This document shows, piece by piece, positions 50,174 to 58,680 of a stretch of 64,000 nt of DNA; within the stretch, counting starts at the first letter, position 1; each line of letters begins with the position of its first letter. The stretch covers positions 194,390 through 258,389 of the forward strand of contig NZ_JBHUGS010000004.1 in NCBI RefSeq assembly GCF_042682045.1, read 5' to 3'. The DNA is from Sphingomonas_R arantia. Its GTDB lineage: Bacteria > Pseudomonadota > Alphaproteobacteria > Sphingomonadales > Sphingomonadaceae. The notes beneath the pieces are model-generated. The model was not told where the DNA came from and did not search any database. It saw only the letters and a list, made by a program, of their open reading frames with translations. The translations under genes and the position numbers were made by a program.

Positions 50174-51706
50174 TTAGTTGATCAGGGCGACCAGCGCTGC
50201 GCCCAGGCCGCCGGCGAGGAGGGCCACCAGCGCGTAGCGCCAGCCGCCGCCGATGCGGACGACTTCGACGGCGCGCAGGGGAGGGAGCGGCGGCGCGGCG
50301 CCTTCGGGGGGGAAGCGGGCTTCGATGCGGCGGACGAGTTCGGGGATGGCGGCGAGCGTCTTGAAGTCCGCGGTGAGGCGGTTGGCGACGGCCGCTTCGG
50401 GGCCGAGTTCGGAGCGGAGCCAGTCCTTCACGAACGGGCCGGCCGATTCCCACATGTTGATGTCCGGATCGAGCGCGGTCGCGACGCCTTCGACCATGAC
50501 CATCGTCTTTTGCAGGAGCAGCAGGTGCGGCTGCGTCTGCATGTCGAAATCGCGGGTGATGGCGAACAGGCCGTCGAGCATCTGGCCGACCGACATGTCT
50601 TTGACCGACCGGCCGCGCATCGGTTCGCCGACCGCCCGGAGCGCGGTGGCGAATTCCTCCAGATCGTGGTGCGCGGGGACATATTGCGCCTCGAAATGGA
50701 TCTCGGCCACGCGGCGGTAATTGCCGGTGATGAGGCCGTAGAGGATTTCCGCCAGCCACATCCGCGCGCGGCGATCGATCCGGCCCATGATGCCGAAATC
50801 GATCACGGCAAGCCCGCCGTCATGCGTGACGAACAGATTGCCCTGATGCATGTCGGCGTGGAAGAAACCCTCCGCGATCGCCTGGCGCAGGAAGGCGCGG
50901 AGCAGGACCTGGGCGAGGTGGGCCGGATCGTGGCCGGCGGCGACGATCGCGGCGCGGTTCGACAGCTTGATCCCGTCGATCCATTCGAGCGTCATGACCT
51001 TGCCCGAGGTCCGCTGCCAATCGATCGTCGGCACCTTGAAATCGGGTTCGGCGGCCATGCGTTCGCCGAGTTCGGAGGCGGAGGCGGCCTCGCGACGCAG
51101 GTCGAGTTCGCGCGCGGTCCAGCGCTTGAAGGTGGCGATCGTCAGGCGCGGGCGGAGGCGGGCGAGTTCGCCGCCCATTGCCTCGACCTGCGCCGCGGCC
51201 CATTCGTAGGTTTCGATGGCGCGCGCGAATTCCGCCTCGACGCCGGGGCGCAGCACCTTGATCGCAACGGTGCGGCCGTCGGTGGTGACCGCGCGGTGGA
51301 CCTGCGCGATCGACGCGGCGCCGACCGGCACGGGATCGATCGAGGTGAACAGCGTGGAGATCGGCTTGGCGAAGCTGGCGACGATCTGCGCCTCGATCAC
51401 CGAGAAGGGGAGCGGGGGGAGCGCATCCTGGAGGCGGGTGAGGTCGCGCGCGGCATCCTCCCCCACCAGATCGGGGCGGGTGGCGAGCGTCTGGCCGAGC
51501 TTGATCGCGGCGGGGCCGATCGCCTCCAGCGCGTCGGCATAGGCCGGCACCTTCGGCACGCGCGCGCCGATGCGGGCGATGCGCGCGAGGCGGCGGACCA
51601 TCGGCGGTGTGAGCGGATCGCGTTCGATCCCCTTCAGCGCGCCGTGGCGGGCGAGCGTGCGGCCCCATTTGAGCAGGCGGTAGAGATGGACGGCGGGCGC
51701 GGTCAT
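50174..51706 (-). CDS. ubiB: UbiB, atypical kinase/ATPase for ubiquinone biosynthesis
   Basis: A 510-residue member of the UbiB/ADCK family, needed for ubiquinone synthesis at the inner membrane. The diagnostic KxGQ motif is K69-Q72 in AAIKLGQTLATRPD. The Ala-rich nucleotide loop is VGAASIAQVH, the VAIK-type lysine is in RTVAIKVLRPG, the catalytic loop is FHADMHQGN and the metal-binding DFG is in AVIDFGIMG. The C-terminal YALVALLAGGLGAALVAL is a membrane anchor. It follows ubiE by 73 nt on the same strand, the usual alphaproteobacterial pairing. Confidence 0.93.
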   Translation of the reverse strand: MTAPAVHLYRLLKWGRTLARHGALKGIERDPLTPPMVRRLARIARIGARVPKVPAYADALEAIGPAAIKLGQTLATRPDLVGEDAARDLTRLQDALPPLPFSVIEAQIVASFAKPISTLFTSIDPVPVGAASIAQVHRAVTTDGRTVAIKVLRPGVEAEFARAIETYEWAAAQVEAMGGELARLRPRLTIATFKRWTARELDLRREAASASELGERMAAEPDFKVPTIDWQRTSGKVMTLEWIDGIKLSNRAAIVAAGHDPAHLAQVLLRAFLRQAIAEGFFHADMHQGNLFVTHDGGLAVIDFGIMGRIDRRARMWLAEILYGLITGNYRRVAEIHFEAQYVPAHHDLEEFATALRAVGEPMRGRSVKDMSVGQMLDGLFAITRDFDMQTQPHLLLLQKTMVMVEGVATALDPDINMWESAGPFVKDWLRSELGPEAAVANRLTADFKTLAAIPELVRRIEARFPPEGAAPPLPPLRAVEVVRIGGGWRYALVALLAGGLGAALVALIN

Positions 51707-51779
51707 GCGGTGCGCGGCTCCGCATCGATTCGAGCGTGGTGGACCCCCGCCGGTGCGGGGGTACGGACGAGACCCATCG

Positions 51780-52520
51780 TCAGATCTTCCAGCCGCTATG
51801 GATCGCGACGAGGCCGCCCATGATCGGTTCGACCGACGTGCGGACGAAGCCGGCGTCGTCGATCATCGCCTTGAACGTCGGCATGTCGGGGAAGCGGCGG
51901 ATCGACTCGATCAGGTATCGGTAGCTCGCCTCGTCATTGGCGAGGAGCTTGCCGAGTTGCGGCACCATCTTGTGCGAATAGGCGTCGTAGACCTCGCCAA
52001 AACCGGGCCAGACGGTGGTCGAGAATTCGAGCACGAAGAACCGCCCGCCGCGGACCAGGACGCGGTGCGCCTCCTTCAGCGCGGCCGGGATATCGGTGAC
52101 GTTCCGGATGCCGAACGCGATGGTGTAGGCATCGAAATGGCGGTCGGGGAAGACGAGCGTTTCGGCGTTCGCTTCCGTCCAGACGAGGCCGTCGATGCGG
52201 CGCTTCACGGCGCGGTCCATGCCGACGGCGAGCATCGCGGCGTTGATGTCGGCGACCGTAACCTGCGCGCCCGAAGCGGCCATGCGGAACGCGATGTCGC
52301 CGGTGCCGCCGGCCATGTCGAGGATGCGTTCGCCCGCGCGCGGCTTCACCCGGCGGACGAAGCGGTCCTTCCACAACCGGTGCATGCCGCCGGACATGGC
52401 GTCGTTCATCAGGTCGTATTTCGCGGCGACGTTCTTGAACACGTCGCCCACGCGGGCGGTCTTTTCGGACGGATCGATGTCGGCATAGCCGAAGGGGACG
52501 GTTTCCATGGGGTTACGCAT
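51780..52520 (-). CDS. ubiE: Ubiquinone/menaquinone biosynthesis C-methyltransferase UbiE
   Basis: A 246-residue SAM methyltransferase. Motif I is ILDMAGGTGDIAFRM, with VADINAAML as the acidic loop. UbiE signatures YDLMNDAMSGGMHRLWKDR and IAFGIRNVTDIPAAL are intact, and the C-terminus VEPIMGGLVAIHSGWK is canonical. It C-methylates the demethoxy-ubiquinol ring. Three in-frame ATGs are possible (52553, 52520, 52508); none has a clear ribosome site, and 52520 or 52508 gives the usual length. It is divergent from recO. Confidence 0.93.
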   Translation of the reverse strand: MRNPMETVPFGYADIDPSEKTARVGDVFKNVAAKYDLMNDAMSGGMHRLWKDRFVRRVKPRAGERILDMAGGTGDIAFRMAASGAQVTVADINAAMLAVGMDRAVKRRIDGLVWTEANAETLVFPDRHFDAYTIAFGIRNVTDIPAALKEAHRVLVRGGRFFVLEFSTTVWPGFGEVYDAYSHKMVPQLGKLLANDEASYRYLIESIRRFPDMPTFKAMIDDAGFVRTSVEPIMGGLVAIHSGWKI

Positions 52521-52622
52521 AGCGGAGCCGGCGGGCGGGGCATAGCGGGACATTCTGTCTTGGGGGCTCGGGGTTCGGTCGGGGGGCTTTCTTGTTGTCC
52601 GGGCTGTGCCATATCTTCGCCC

Positions 52623-53354
52623 ATGCATCTTTCCACCGAAGCGATCGTGTGCGGCGTGATCCAGCATGGGGAGACGGGGACGGTGGCGCGGTTGCTGACG
52701 CCGGCGGACGGGATGCAGCCGGGGTATGTGCGCGGCGGGCGGTCGCGGCGGTTGCGGCCGGTGCTGGTGCCGGGGAATGTCGTGCGGGCGGAATATCGCG
52801 CGCGGACCGATACGCAGCTGGCGGCGCTGACCGTGGAACTGGTGACGAGCCGCGCGCCGATGCTGGCCGAACCGGCGGCGGCGGCGGCGATCGAGTGGGC
52901 GACCGCGCTGGCGGCGACCGCGTTGCCGGAGGCGCAGGCCTATCCGCGGGTGCATGCCGCACTCGACGGGACGTTGCGGGCGATCGAGAGTGCGCCGTCC
53001 GCGCGGATCTGGGCCGCGGCGCTGGTGCGGTACGAACTGCTGCTTCTGGCGGAGCTGGGGTTCGGGCTCGACCTGTCGGCGTGTGTCGCGACGGGGGCGC
53101 GGGAGGATCTCGGCTATGTCAGTCCGAAGAGCGGTGCGGCGGTGTCGCGGGCGGCGGGGGACGGTTATGCCGATCGGCTGCTGCGGTTGCCGGCGTTTCT
53201 GGCGGACGGCGCGGCGGCGGACTGGGATGCGATCGGCGACGGGTTCCGGCTGACCGGGCATTTCCTGGCGCGCGACCTGCTGACCGAGCGGCGCGCGAGG
53301 GTGCTGCCGGCGCGCGAGCGGTTGATCACGAGGTTGCAGCGCGCCGCGACCTGA
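52623..53354 (+). CDS. recO: DNA repair protein RecO
   Basis: A 243-residue recombination mediator of the RecFOR pathway that loads RecA on SSB-coated DNA. The N-terminal OB fold starts EAIVCGVIQHGETGTVARLL with the GGRSRRLRPVLVPGN strand. The helical part has ELLLLAELGFGLDLSACVAT, and YVSPKSGAAVS matches the family. Only one cysteine remains in the region where many RecO proteins carry a zinc site, as in other alphaproteobacteria. leuB starts 37 nt after it. Confidence 0.9.
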   Translation: MHLSTEAIVCGVIQHGETGTVARLLTPADGMQPGYVRGGRSRRLRPVLVPGNVVRAEYRARTDTQLAALTVELVTSRAPMLAEPAAAAAIEWATALAATALPEAQAYPRVHAALDGTLRAIESAPSARIWAAALVRYELLLLAELGFGLDLSACVATGAREDLGYVSPKSGAAVSRAAGDGYADRLLRLPAFLADGAAADWDAIGDGFRLTGHFLARDLLTERRARVLPARERLITRLQRAAT

Positions 53355-53391
53355 CGCAGAGGGAGCCGCGAACCAAGAACGGAGATCGCCC

Positions 53392-54435
53392 ATGTTGATC
53401 GCTTTGTTGCCGGGAGACGGGATCGGGCCGGAGGTCGTCGCGCAGGCGCGGCGCGTGCTGGATGCGGTGTGCGGGGATGCGTTGTCGTACGAGACGGCGG
53501 CGGTCGGTGGCGCCGCGTATCACGCGACGGGCCATCCGTTGCCGCCCGAGACGCTGGCGCTGGCCGAGCGCGCCGATGCGGTGCTGTTCGGTGCGGTGGG
53601 CGATCCGACATGCGATGCGCTGGAGCGCGCGTTGCGGCCGGAGCAGGCGATCCTGGGGCTGCGCAAGGCACTCGGGCTGTTCGCCAATCTGCGGCCGGCG
53701 CGGCTGTTTCCGGAGCTGGCCGACGAGTCCGCGCTGCGCCCCGAGATCGCGCGGGCGATCGACATGGTGATCGTGCGCGAGCTGAACGGCGACGTGTATT
53801 TCGGCGAGAAGGGCATGCGCCGGACCGCGACCGGGCGGCGCGAGGGCTATGACGTGATGTCGTACGACGAGGACCAGGTCGCGCGGATCGCGCATGTCGG
53901 GTTCCGGACGGCCATGGGGCGCGACCGGCGGCTGTGCTCGGTCGACAAGGCCAATGTGCTGGAGACGTCGCAGCTGTGGCGCGACGTGGTGATCGAGGTG
54001 TCGGCCGACTATCCGGACGTCGCGCTGGAGCATATGTATGTCGACAACGCCGCGATGCAGCTGGTGCGTGCGCCGGGGCGGTTCGACGTCATCGTGACGG
54101 GCAATCTGTTTGGCGACATCCTGTCCGACCAGGCATCGATGTGCGCGGGTTCGATTGGGATGCTGCCGTCCGCGTCGCTGAACGAAAGCGGCAAGGGGCT
54201 GTACGAGCCGATCCATGGCTCCGCGCCGGATATCGCGGGGCAGGGCAAGGCGAACCCGCTGGCGACGATCCTGTCCGCCGCGATGATGCTGCGCCATTCG
54301 CTGGGCCGGCCGGACGACGCGGACCGCATCGAGACCGCGGTGGCGAAGGCGCTGGCGGGCGGCGCGCGGTCGCCGGACCTGGGTGGGGCGATGACGACCG
54401 AGGCGATGGGGGATGCGGTGCTGGCGGCTTTGTAG
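53392..54435 (+). CDS. leuB: 3-isopropylmalate dehydrogenase
   Basis: A 347-residue NAD-dependent decarboxylating dehydrogenase of leucine biosynthesis. It opens LIALLPGDGIGPEVVAQARR. The substrate site includes LGLRKALGLFANLRPARLF and the tyrosine in GDVYFGEKG. The Mg2+/NAD motif is NLFGDILSDQASMCAGSIGM, followed by EPIHGSAPDIAGQGKANPLA. All catalytic residues appear intact. GGAGATCGCCC precedes the ATG. It shares a transcript with recO. leuA, leuC and leuD are not in the window. Confidence 0.95.
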   Translation: MLIALLPGDGIGPEVVAQARRVLDAVCGDALSYETAAVGGAAYHATGHPLPPETLALAERADAVLFGAVGDPTCDALERALRPEQAILGLRKALGLFANLRPARLFPELADESALRPEIARAIDMVIVRELNGDVYFGEKGMRRTATGRREGYDVMSYDEDQVARIAHVGFRTAMGRDRRLCSVDKANVLETSQLWRDVVIEVSADYPDVALEHMYVDNAAMQLVRAPGRFDVIVTGNLFGDILSDQASMCAGSIGMLPSASLNESGKGLYEPIHGSAPDIAGQGKANPLATILSAAMMLRHSLGRPDDADRIETAVAKALAGGARSPDLGGAMTTEAMGDAVLAAL

Positions 54436-54456
54436 GCCGCCAGCACCGCCGCTGTC

Positions 54457-54618
54457 TCAGCGGTTGCAGTTGCCCGCGCTGTCCTTGGAACGGCACTGGT
54501 TGCAGAGTTCGCCCGTGGTCGGCTTGCCGGACTGTTCCACAATATTCGTTGTCGGCCAGAGCGTGCAGTTCCGACAGAAGTGCCAGGTATCGCTGGTCTT
54601 GTTGCGGCGATATGCCAT
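54457..54618 (-). CDS. 53-residue CxxC...CxxC protein
   Basis: A small protein starting MAYRRNKTSDTWHFCRNC. C15/C18 and C39/C42 form two CxxC pairs 20 residues apart, with a fifth cysteine at C51. This is the layout of a zinc ribbon. It is basic and has no signal peptide. The ATG follows AGGAC with good spacing, and the codon pattern is normal for the genome. It converges on leuB with 21 nt between. Function unknown; nucleic-acid or protein binding through a zinc knuckle is plausible. Confidence 0.75.
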   Translation of the reverse strand: MAYRRNKTSDTWHFCRNCTLWPTTNIVEQSGKPTTGELCNQCRSKDSAGNCNR

Positions 54619-54679
54619 ATTTCGGTCCTTCCGATGAGTAGGACGTTACTTTCGGTTAAGACCGATGGTTAATAAAGGC

Positions 54680-54707
54680 GGAGTCCGCTCCGATACGGAG
54701 GGACTCC
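54680..54707. promoter_or_regulatory. Strong inverted repeat in a divergent gap
   Basis: GGAGTC-CG-CTCCG, loop ATA, CGGAG-G-GACTCC: two perfect stem segments with a small internal bulge. It lies 62 nt upstream of the small cysteine-rich gene and 124 nt upstream of the glycosyltransferase. It could be an operator or a 5' leader hairpin. Confidence 0.45.
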
Positions 54708-54830
54708 GTAGGTTTGACGTCCGGTTTGAACCGATAGTTGGATTTGAGTGGTGAGGTTGCGGGTCGTTGTACCCGTCGAGCCCCGGCGCGAGTGTCTCGC
54801 GCGTGCAATGGCGGTGGGCTAGCTTCGATC

Positions 54831-56105
54831 ATGGCCCGGATCGTTCTTGTCACCATTGGCTCGCTGGGCGACCTGCATCCGTTCATCGCGATCGGGCGGG
54901 CGTTGGTTGCGCAGGGCCACGGGGTCGTGTTGGCCGTTCCGGACGATGGGGTGGCGAAGGTGCGCGGGGCGGGGCTCGATGCTGCGGGCATCCTGCCGGG
55001 TTATCGTGCGATCTGCGCGCGGGTCGGGTTGAGTGCGGAGGCGGTTGCCGCGCGGATCCTGGTCGATCCGAACTTCGTGATCGACGAGATCCTGATGCCG
55101 ACGTTGCAGTCGAGCACGGCGGCGCTGGATGCGTTGGCGGTGGGTGCCGACGTGATCGCCGGATCGATCTTCGCGCTGTCCGCGGGGATCGTCGCGGAGA
55201 AGCGCGGGCTGCCGCTGGCGAGCGTCGTGCTGCAACCGATGACGCTGTTTTCTGCCTGGCAACCGCCGGCGGCGCCGCGGTTTGCGATGATGCGGCACGA
55301 TCCGCGCAGCGTGGTCGGGCGCGGCTGGAACCGCGCGTTCTTTGCGCTGGCGCGGATTGCGCTGCGCCGGCGGCATGGGGCGCGCATCGATGCGGTGCGG
55401 GCCGAGCATGGGCTGGGGCGGGCGGCAGGTGCGCCGATGCTGGATCATGGAGCGGCGACGAGGGCGGTGCTGTGCTGCTGGTCGTCGGCGCTGGGGATGT
55501 TGCCGCCGGATGCACCTGCGTGCGCGGCGCTGGTCGGCTTTCCGTTTTTCGACAGCGAGAGCGGGGGCGCCGAGGAATTGGCGCCCGAGATCGAGGCGTT
55601 CCTGTCCGACGGGGATGCGCCGATCGTGTTCACGCTGGGGTCGTTCGCGGTGGCGGCGCCGGGGGGCTTCTATGAGCGGGCCGCCGAGATCAGTCGGGCA
55701 TTAGGGCGCCGCGCGCTGTTGCTGACCGGGCAGGCGGACGCGGCGCGGCGCGAGGGGGATTGCCTGTCCGTCGGATATGCGGCGCATTCGGCGGTGTTTC
55801 CGCGGGCGTCGATCGTGGTGCATCATGGCGGGGCCGGGACGACGGGGCAGGCCTTGCGCGCCGGCCGGCCGCAGGTGATCGTGCCGCATTTCGGCGATCA
55901 GCATGACAACGCGGTTCGAGTGGTCGCCGCCGGGTTGGGTCGCACGATCGGGCGCGGGCAGTTCGATCTGGCGCGTGGCAAGGCGGTGATCGCGGGCGTC
56001 CTGGCGGATCGGGATATGGCGATGCGTGCCGAGTGGGTCGCGCGCCATCAGGTCGGCGAGGATGGGGCGGCGGAAGCGGCGCGGCGGATCGTGGCTTTGG
56101 TGTGA
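54831..56105 (+). CDS. UDP-glycosyltransferase (GT1/MGT family)
   Basis: A 424-residue GT-B enzyme. It starts IVLVTIGSLGDLHPFIAIGR, the usual N-domain loop of GT1/GT28-type enzymes with a HPF acceptor-side histidine. The donor domain has FTLGSFAVAAPGGFYERA and the signature VVHHGGAGTTGQALRAGRPQ, then VPHFGDQHDNAVRV. The HHGGAGTT...D/Q pattern is that of lipid and small-molecule glycosyltransferases (sterol, rhamnolipid, macrolide). Acceptor unknown; a hopanoid, carotenoid or sphingolipid would suit this group. No other pathway gene adjoins. Confidence 0.85.
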   Translation: MARIVLVTIGSLGDLHPFIAIGRALVAQGHGVVLAVPDDGVAKVRGAGLDAAGILPGYRAICARVGLSAEAVAARILVDPNFVIDEILMPTLQSSTAALDALAVGADVIAGSIFALSAGIVAEKRGLPLASVVLQPMTLFSAWQPPAAPRFAMMRHDPRSVVGRGWNRAFFALARIALRRRHGARIDAVRAEHGLGRAAGAPMLDHGAATRAVLCCWSSALGMLPPDAPACAALVGFPFFDSESGGAEELAPEIEAFLSDGDAPIVFTLGSFAVAAPGGFYERAAEISRALGRRALLLTGQADAARREGDCLSVGYAAHSAVFPRASIVVHHGGAGTTGQALRAGRPQVIVPHFGDQHDNAVRVVAAGLGRTIGRGQFDLARGKAVIAGVLADRDMAMRAEWVARHQVGEDGAAEAARRIVALV

Positions 56106-56402
56106 GTGTGGATTGGGGCCGCGGCGGGGCTCGGTCGCGATGGACGTGGTCGGTTCGTCCGGTTGTCGCGATCGAACGCGTCTGCGTCGGCTTTCGAGAA
56201 CGCAGCCACGCAAGCCGAATGGCGGCGGGAACGAGAGGGTCCGGCGCGGCCGAACTCCTGCATTGCAACGCGGATCGCATGGTCGACAGGTGGCGATGAC
56301 GGGGCTCGCGAACGTTGCTGCGGTTCGTCTCATGGCGAGCCCCCGCGTCGGCTGTCCGGGTGTCGTCGCGTCTGGTGTTTCCGACCTGACGCGATGCATC
56401 AC

Positions 56403-56945
56403 TCACTCGCTGGCGAACAACTCGCGTTCGACGGCCAGGACCAGCGCGTCGGCGTCGGGGGTGGTGTCGGGGGTGAAGCGGGCGACGACCTGGGCGTCGC
56501 GGCCGATGAGGAATTTTTCGAAGTTCCAGAGGATGGCGGACGGGTCGGTCGGGGCGCGGCTGCCGAGCTTGTCGCGCAGGGCGGTGCCGCCGGTGGCGGT
56601 CGGTTCGGCCGCGATCAGCGCGCGGTAGAGCGGGTGGGCGTTTTCGCCGGTGACGGGGGTCTTGGCGAACATCGGGAAGGTGGCGCCGGTGCCCTTCACG
56701 AACGCGGCGATCTCTTCGTCCGTGCCGGGTTCCTGGCCGGCGAAGTCGTTGGACGGGAAGCCGAGGACGGCGAACCCTTCGGCCTTGTACTTTGCGTAGA
56801 GCGCCTCGAGCCCGTCATACTGGTTCGTCAGGCCGCATTTCGACGCGACGTTGACGACCAGCAGGACCTGGCCGGCATAGTCGGCCAGCGTGGCGTCGGC
56901 GCCGTCGATGGTCTTGAGCGGGATGTCGGTGAGCGCGGTCGGCAT
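56403..56945 (-). CDS. Glutathione peroxidase (cysteine type)
   Basis: A 180-residue thioredoxin-fold peroxidase. The catalytic tetrad is complete: C37 in VASKCGLTNQY, Q71 in FPSNDFAGQEPG, W140 and N141 in AILWNFEKFLIG. Cysteine replaces selenocysteine. There is no signal peptide, so it acts in the cytoplasm against hydroperoxides, probably using thioredoxin or glutathione. The start at MPTALTDIP was preferred; AGGTG lies upstream. It is divergent from metZ. Confidence 0.93.
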   Translation of the reverse strand: MPTALTDIPLKTIDGADATLADYAGQVLLVVNVASKCGLTNQYDGLEALYAKYKAEGFAVLGFPSNDFAGQEPGTDEEIAAFVKGTGATFPMFAKTPVTGENAHPLYRALIAAEPTATGGTALRDKLGSRAPTDPSAILWNFEKFLIGRDAQVVARFTPDTTPDADALVLAVERELFASE

Positions 56946-57070
56946 GGTGTGGCACCTGTGCTGTTTCGTTGGGGCAGGGGTATCGCCTGTCTCTGATGCG
57001 GGCAACCGGCCGGCGGCGGTGCTGTTCCATGCACTTGCACGCCATCGCCGGCACGGGCAAAGCAGCGCGC

Positions 57071-58285
57071 ATGAAAAGGCATACCGGGCAGGACCGCAAC
57101 ATCACCGAGAACTGGCGCCCCGCGACGCAGGCGGTGCGTGGTGGAACGGCGCGGTCGGAATATGGCGAGACGTCGGAGGCGTTGTTCCTGACGTCGGGCT
57201 ATGCGTACGACAAGGCATCCGACGCGGCGGCACGCTTTGCGGGCGAGCAGGTCGGCATGACCTATTCCCGGCTGCAGAACCCGACGGTCGAGATGCTGGA
57301 ACAGCGCATCGCGTTGATGGAGGGTGCGGAGGCCGCGCGCTCTATGGCGAGCGGCATGGCGGCGATGACCGCGGCGTTGCTGAGCCAGGTGCAGGCGGGC
57401 GACCATGTCGTCGCGGGGCGCGCGGCGTTCGGATCGTGCCGCTGGCTGACCGACACGTTGCTGCCGAAATTCGGCGTGGCGACGACGATCGTCGACGGGA
57501 CGGACACGCAGGCCTGGGCCGATGCGGCGCGGCCGGAGACCAAGCTGTTCTTCTTCGAAACGCCGGCCAATCCGACGCTGGACATCGTCGACCTGGCTGC
57601 GGTTTGCGGGATTGCGCGCGAACGCGGGATCACGAGCGTGGTGGACAATGCGTTCGCGACGCCACTGCTCCAGCGGCCGATGGATTATGGCGCGGACGTG
57701 GTGGCGTATAGCGCGACCAAGATGATGGACGGGCAGGGCCGCGTGCTGGCCGGGGCGGTGTGCGGGACCGCGGAGTTCATCGACAAGACGCTGCTACCGT
57801 TCGTGCGCAACACCGGGCCGACATTGTCCGCGTTCAATGCGTGGGTGGTGCTGAAGGGGCTGGAGACGCTCGACCTGCGGATCAACCGGCAAAGCGAGAA
57901 TGCGCTGAAGGTGGCGCAATTCCTCGAGGCCCGCGTGCCGCGCATCCTGTATCCGAACCTGCCGAGCCATCCGCAGCACGAGCTGGCGATGCGACAGATG
58001 TCGGCCGGGGGCACGATCCTGTCGCTGTTCGTCGATGGCGGGCGGGCCCAGGCCCATGCGTTGCTCGATGCGCTGGAGCTGGTCGATATCAGCAACAATA
58101 TCGGCGATTCGCGCTCGCTGATGACACATCCGGCATCGACCACCCATGCCGGGTTGTCGGAGGAGGTCCGGACCGAAATGGGCGTGACCGAGGGGATGCT
58201 GCGGCTGAACATCGGGCTGGAGGATCCGCTCGACGTGATCGACGATCTGGACCGGGCGCTGACCGCGGCCGGGTTGCCGGCATGA
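57071..58285 (+). CDS. metZ: O-succinylhomoserine sulfhydrylase
   Basis: A 404-residue Cys/Met metabolism PLP enzyme that makes homocysteine from O-succinylhomoserine and sulfide. The PLP lysine is K217 in YSATKMMDGQGRV; D192 is in VDNAFATPL. YSRLQNPTVEMLEQRIALME and SMASGMAAMTAALL match MetZ rather than MetB/MetC. The C-terminal HPASTTHAGLS loop is intact. The ATG lacks a strong ribosome site. Its stop overlaps the apaG start by ATGA. No SAM riboswitch could be recognised in the 125-bp leader. Confidence 0.92.
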   Translation: MKRHTGQDRNITENWRPATQAVRGGTARSEYGETSEALFLTSGYAYDKASDAAARFAGEQVGMTYSRLQNPTVEMLEQRIALMEGAEAARSMASGMAAMTAALLSQVQAGDHVVAGRAAFGSCRWLTDTLLPKFGVATTIVDGTDTQAWADAARPETKLFFFETPANPTLDIVDLAAVCGIARERGITSVVDNAFATPLLQRPMDYGADVVAYSATKMMDGQGRVLAGAVCGTAEFIDKTLLPFVRNTGPTLSAFNAWVVLKGLETLDLRINRQSENALKVAQFLEARVPRILYPNLPSHPQHELAMRQMSAGGTILSLFVDGGRAQAHALLDALELVDISNNIGDSRSLMTHPASTTHAGLSEEVRTEMGVTEGMLRLNIGLEDPLDVIDDLDRALTAAGLPA

Positions 58286-58680
58286 AGGCGCTGTTTCCCT
58301 ATGCGGCGACGACGCGCGACTGCGTGGTGCGGGTGTCGGTCAGTTACCTGCCGGAACAGTCGGACCCGGCGAAGGGGCGGTGGTTCTGGGCCTATCACAT
58401 CCGGCTGGAGAATGAGGGGAAGCATGCGTTGCAGCTGCTGACCCGGCACTGGATCATCACCGATGGGCGCGGCGCGCGACATGAAGTGCGCGGCGACGGC
58501 GTGGTCGGCGAACAGCCGCTGATCGAGCCGGGGCGGACGTTCGACTATGTCTCCGGCTGTCCGCTCCAGACGCCGAGCGGCGCGATGGAGGGGAGCCTGC
58601 ACATGCTGGGCGCGGACGGGACGGCGTTCGATGCGACCATCCCGCGCTTCCAGCTGATCGCGCCGGCGGTGGCGCGTTGA
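58282..58680 (+). CDS. apaG: ApaG (DUF525) protein
   Basis: A 132-residue fibronectin-III-like protein. Motifs: VRVSVSYLPEQSDPAKGRWF, YHIRLENEGKHALQLLTRHW, GEQPLIEPGRTFDYVSGCPL and GSLHMLGADGTAFDATIPRF. It is full-length and typical. ApaG has been tied to divalent cation and Ap4A phenotypes, but its biochemical role is unsettled. Both ends overlap neighbours: ATGA with metZ and TTGA with the LysR gene. Consecutive overlaps suggest translation as a unit. Confidence 0.93.
   Translation: MKALFPYAATTRDCVVRVSVSYLPEQSDPAKGRWFWAYHIRLENEGKHALQLLTRHWIITDGRGARHEVRGDGVVGEQPLIEPGRTFDYVSGCPLQTPSGAMEGSLHMLGADGTAFDATIPRFQLIAPAVAR

Noticed and set aside
56106..56402. Hidden gene between the GT1 glycosyltransferase and glutathione peroxidase
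   Set aside because: Short frames only, with shadow composition and no start signal; nothing recognisable in this 297-bp gap.
56946..57070. Possible SAM-responsive riboswitch upstream of metZ
   Set aside because: SAM riboswitches often precede metZ in alphaproteobacteria, but I could not find the SAM-II or SAM/SAH core or its pseudoknot pairing in this leader.
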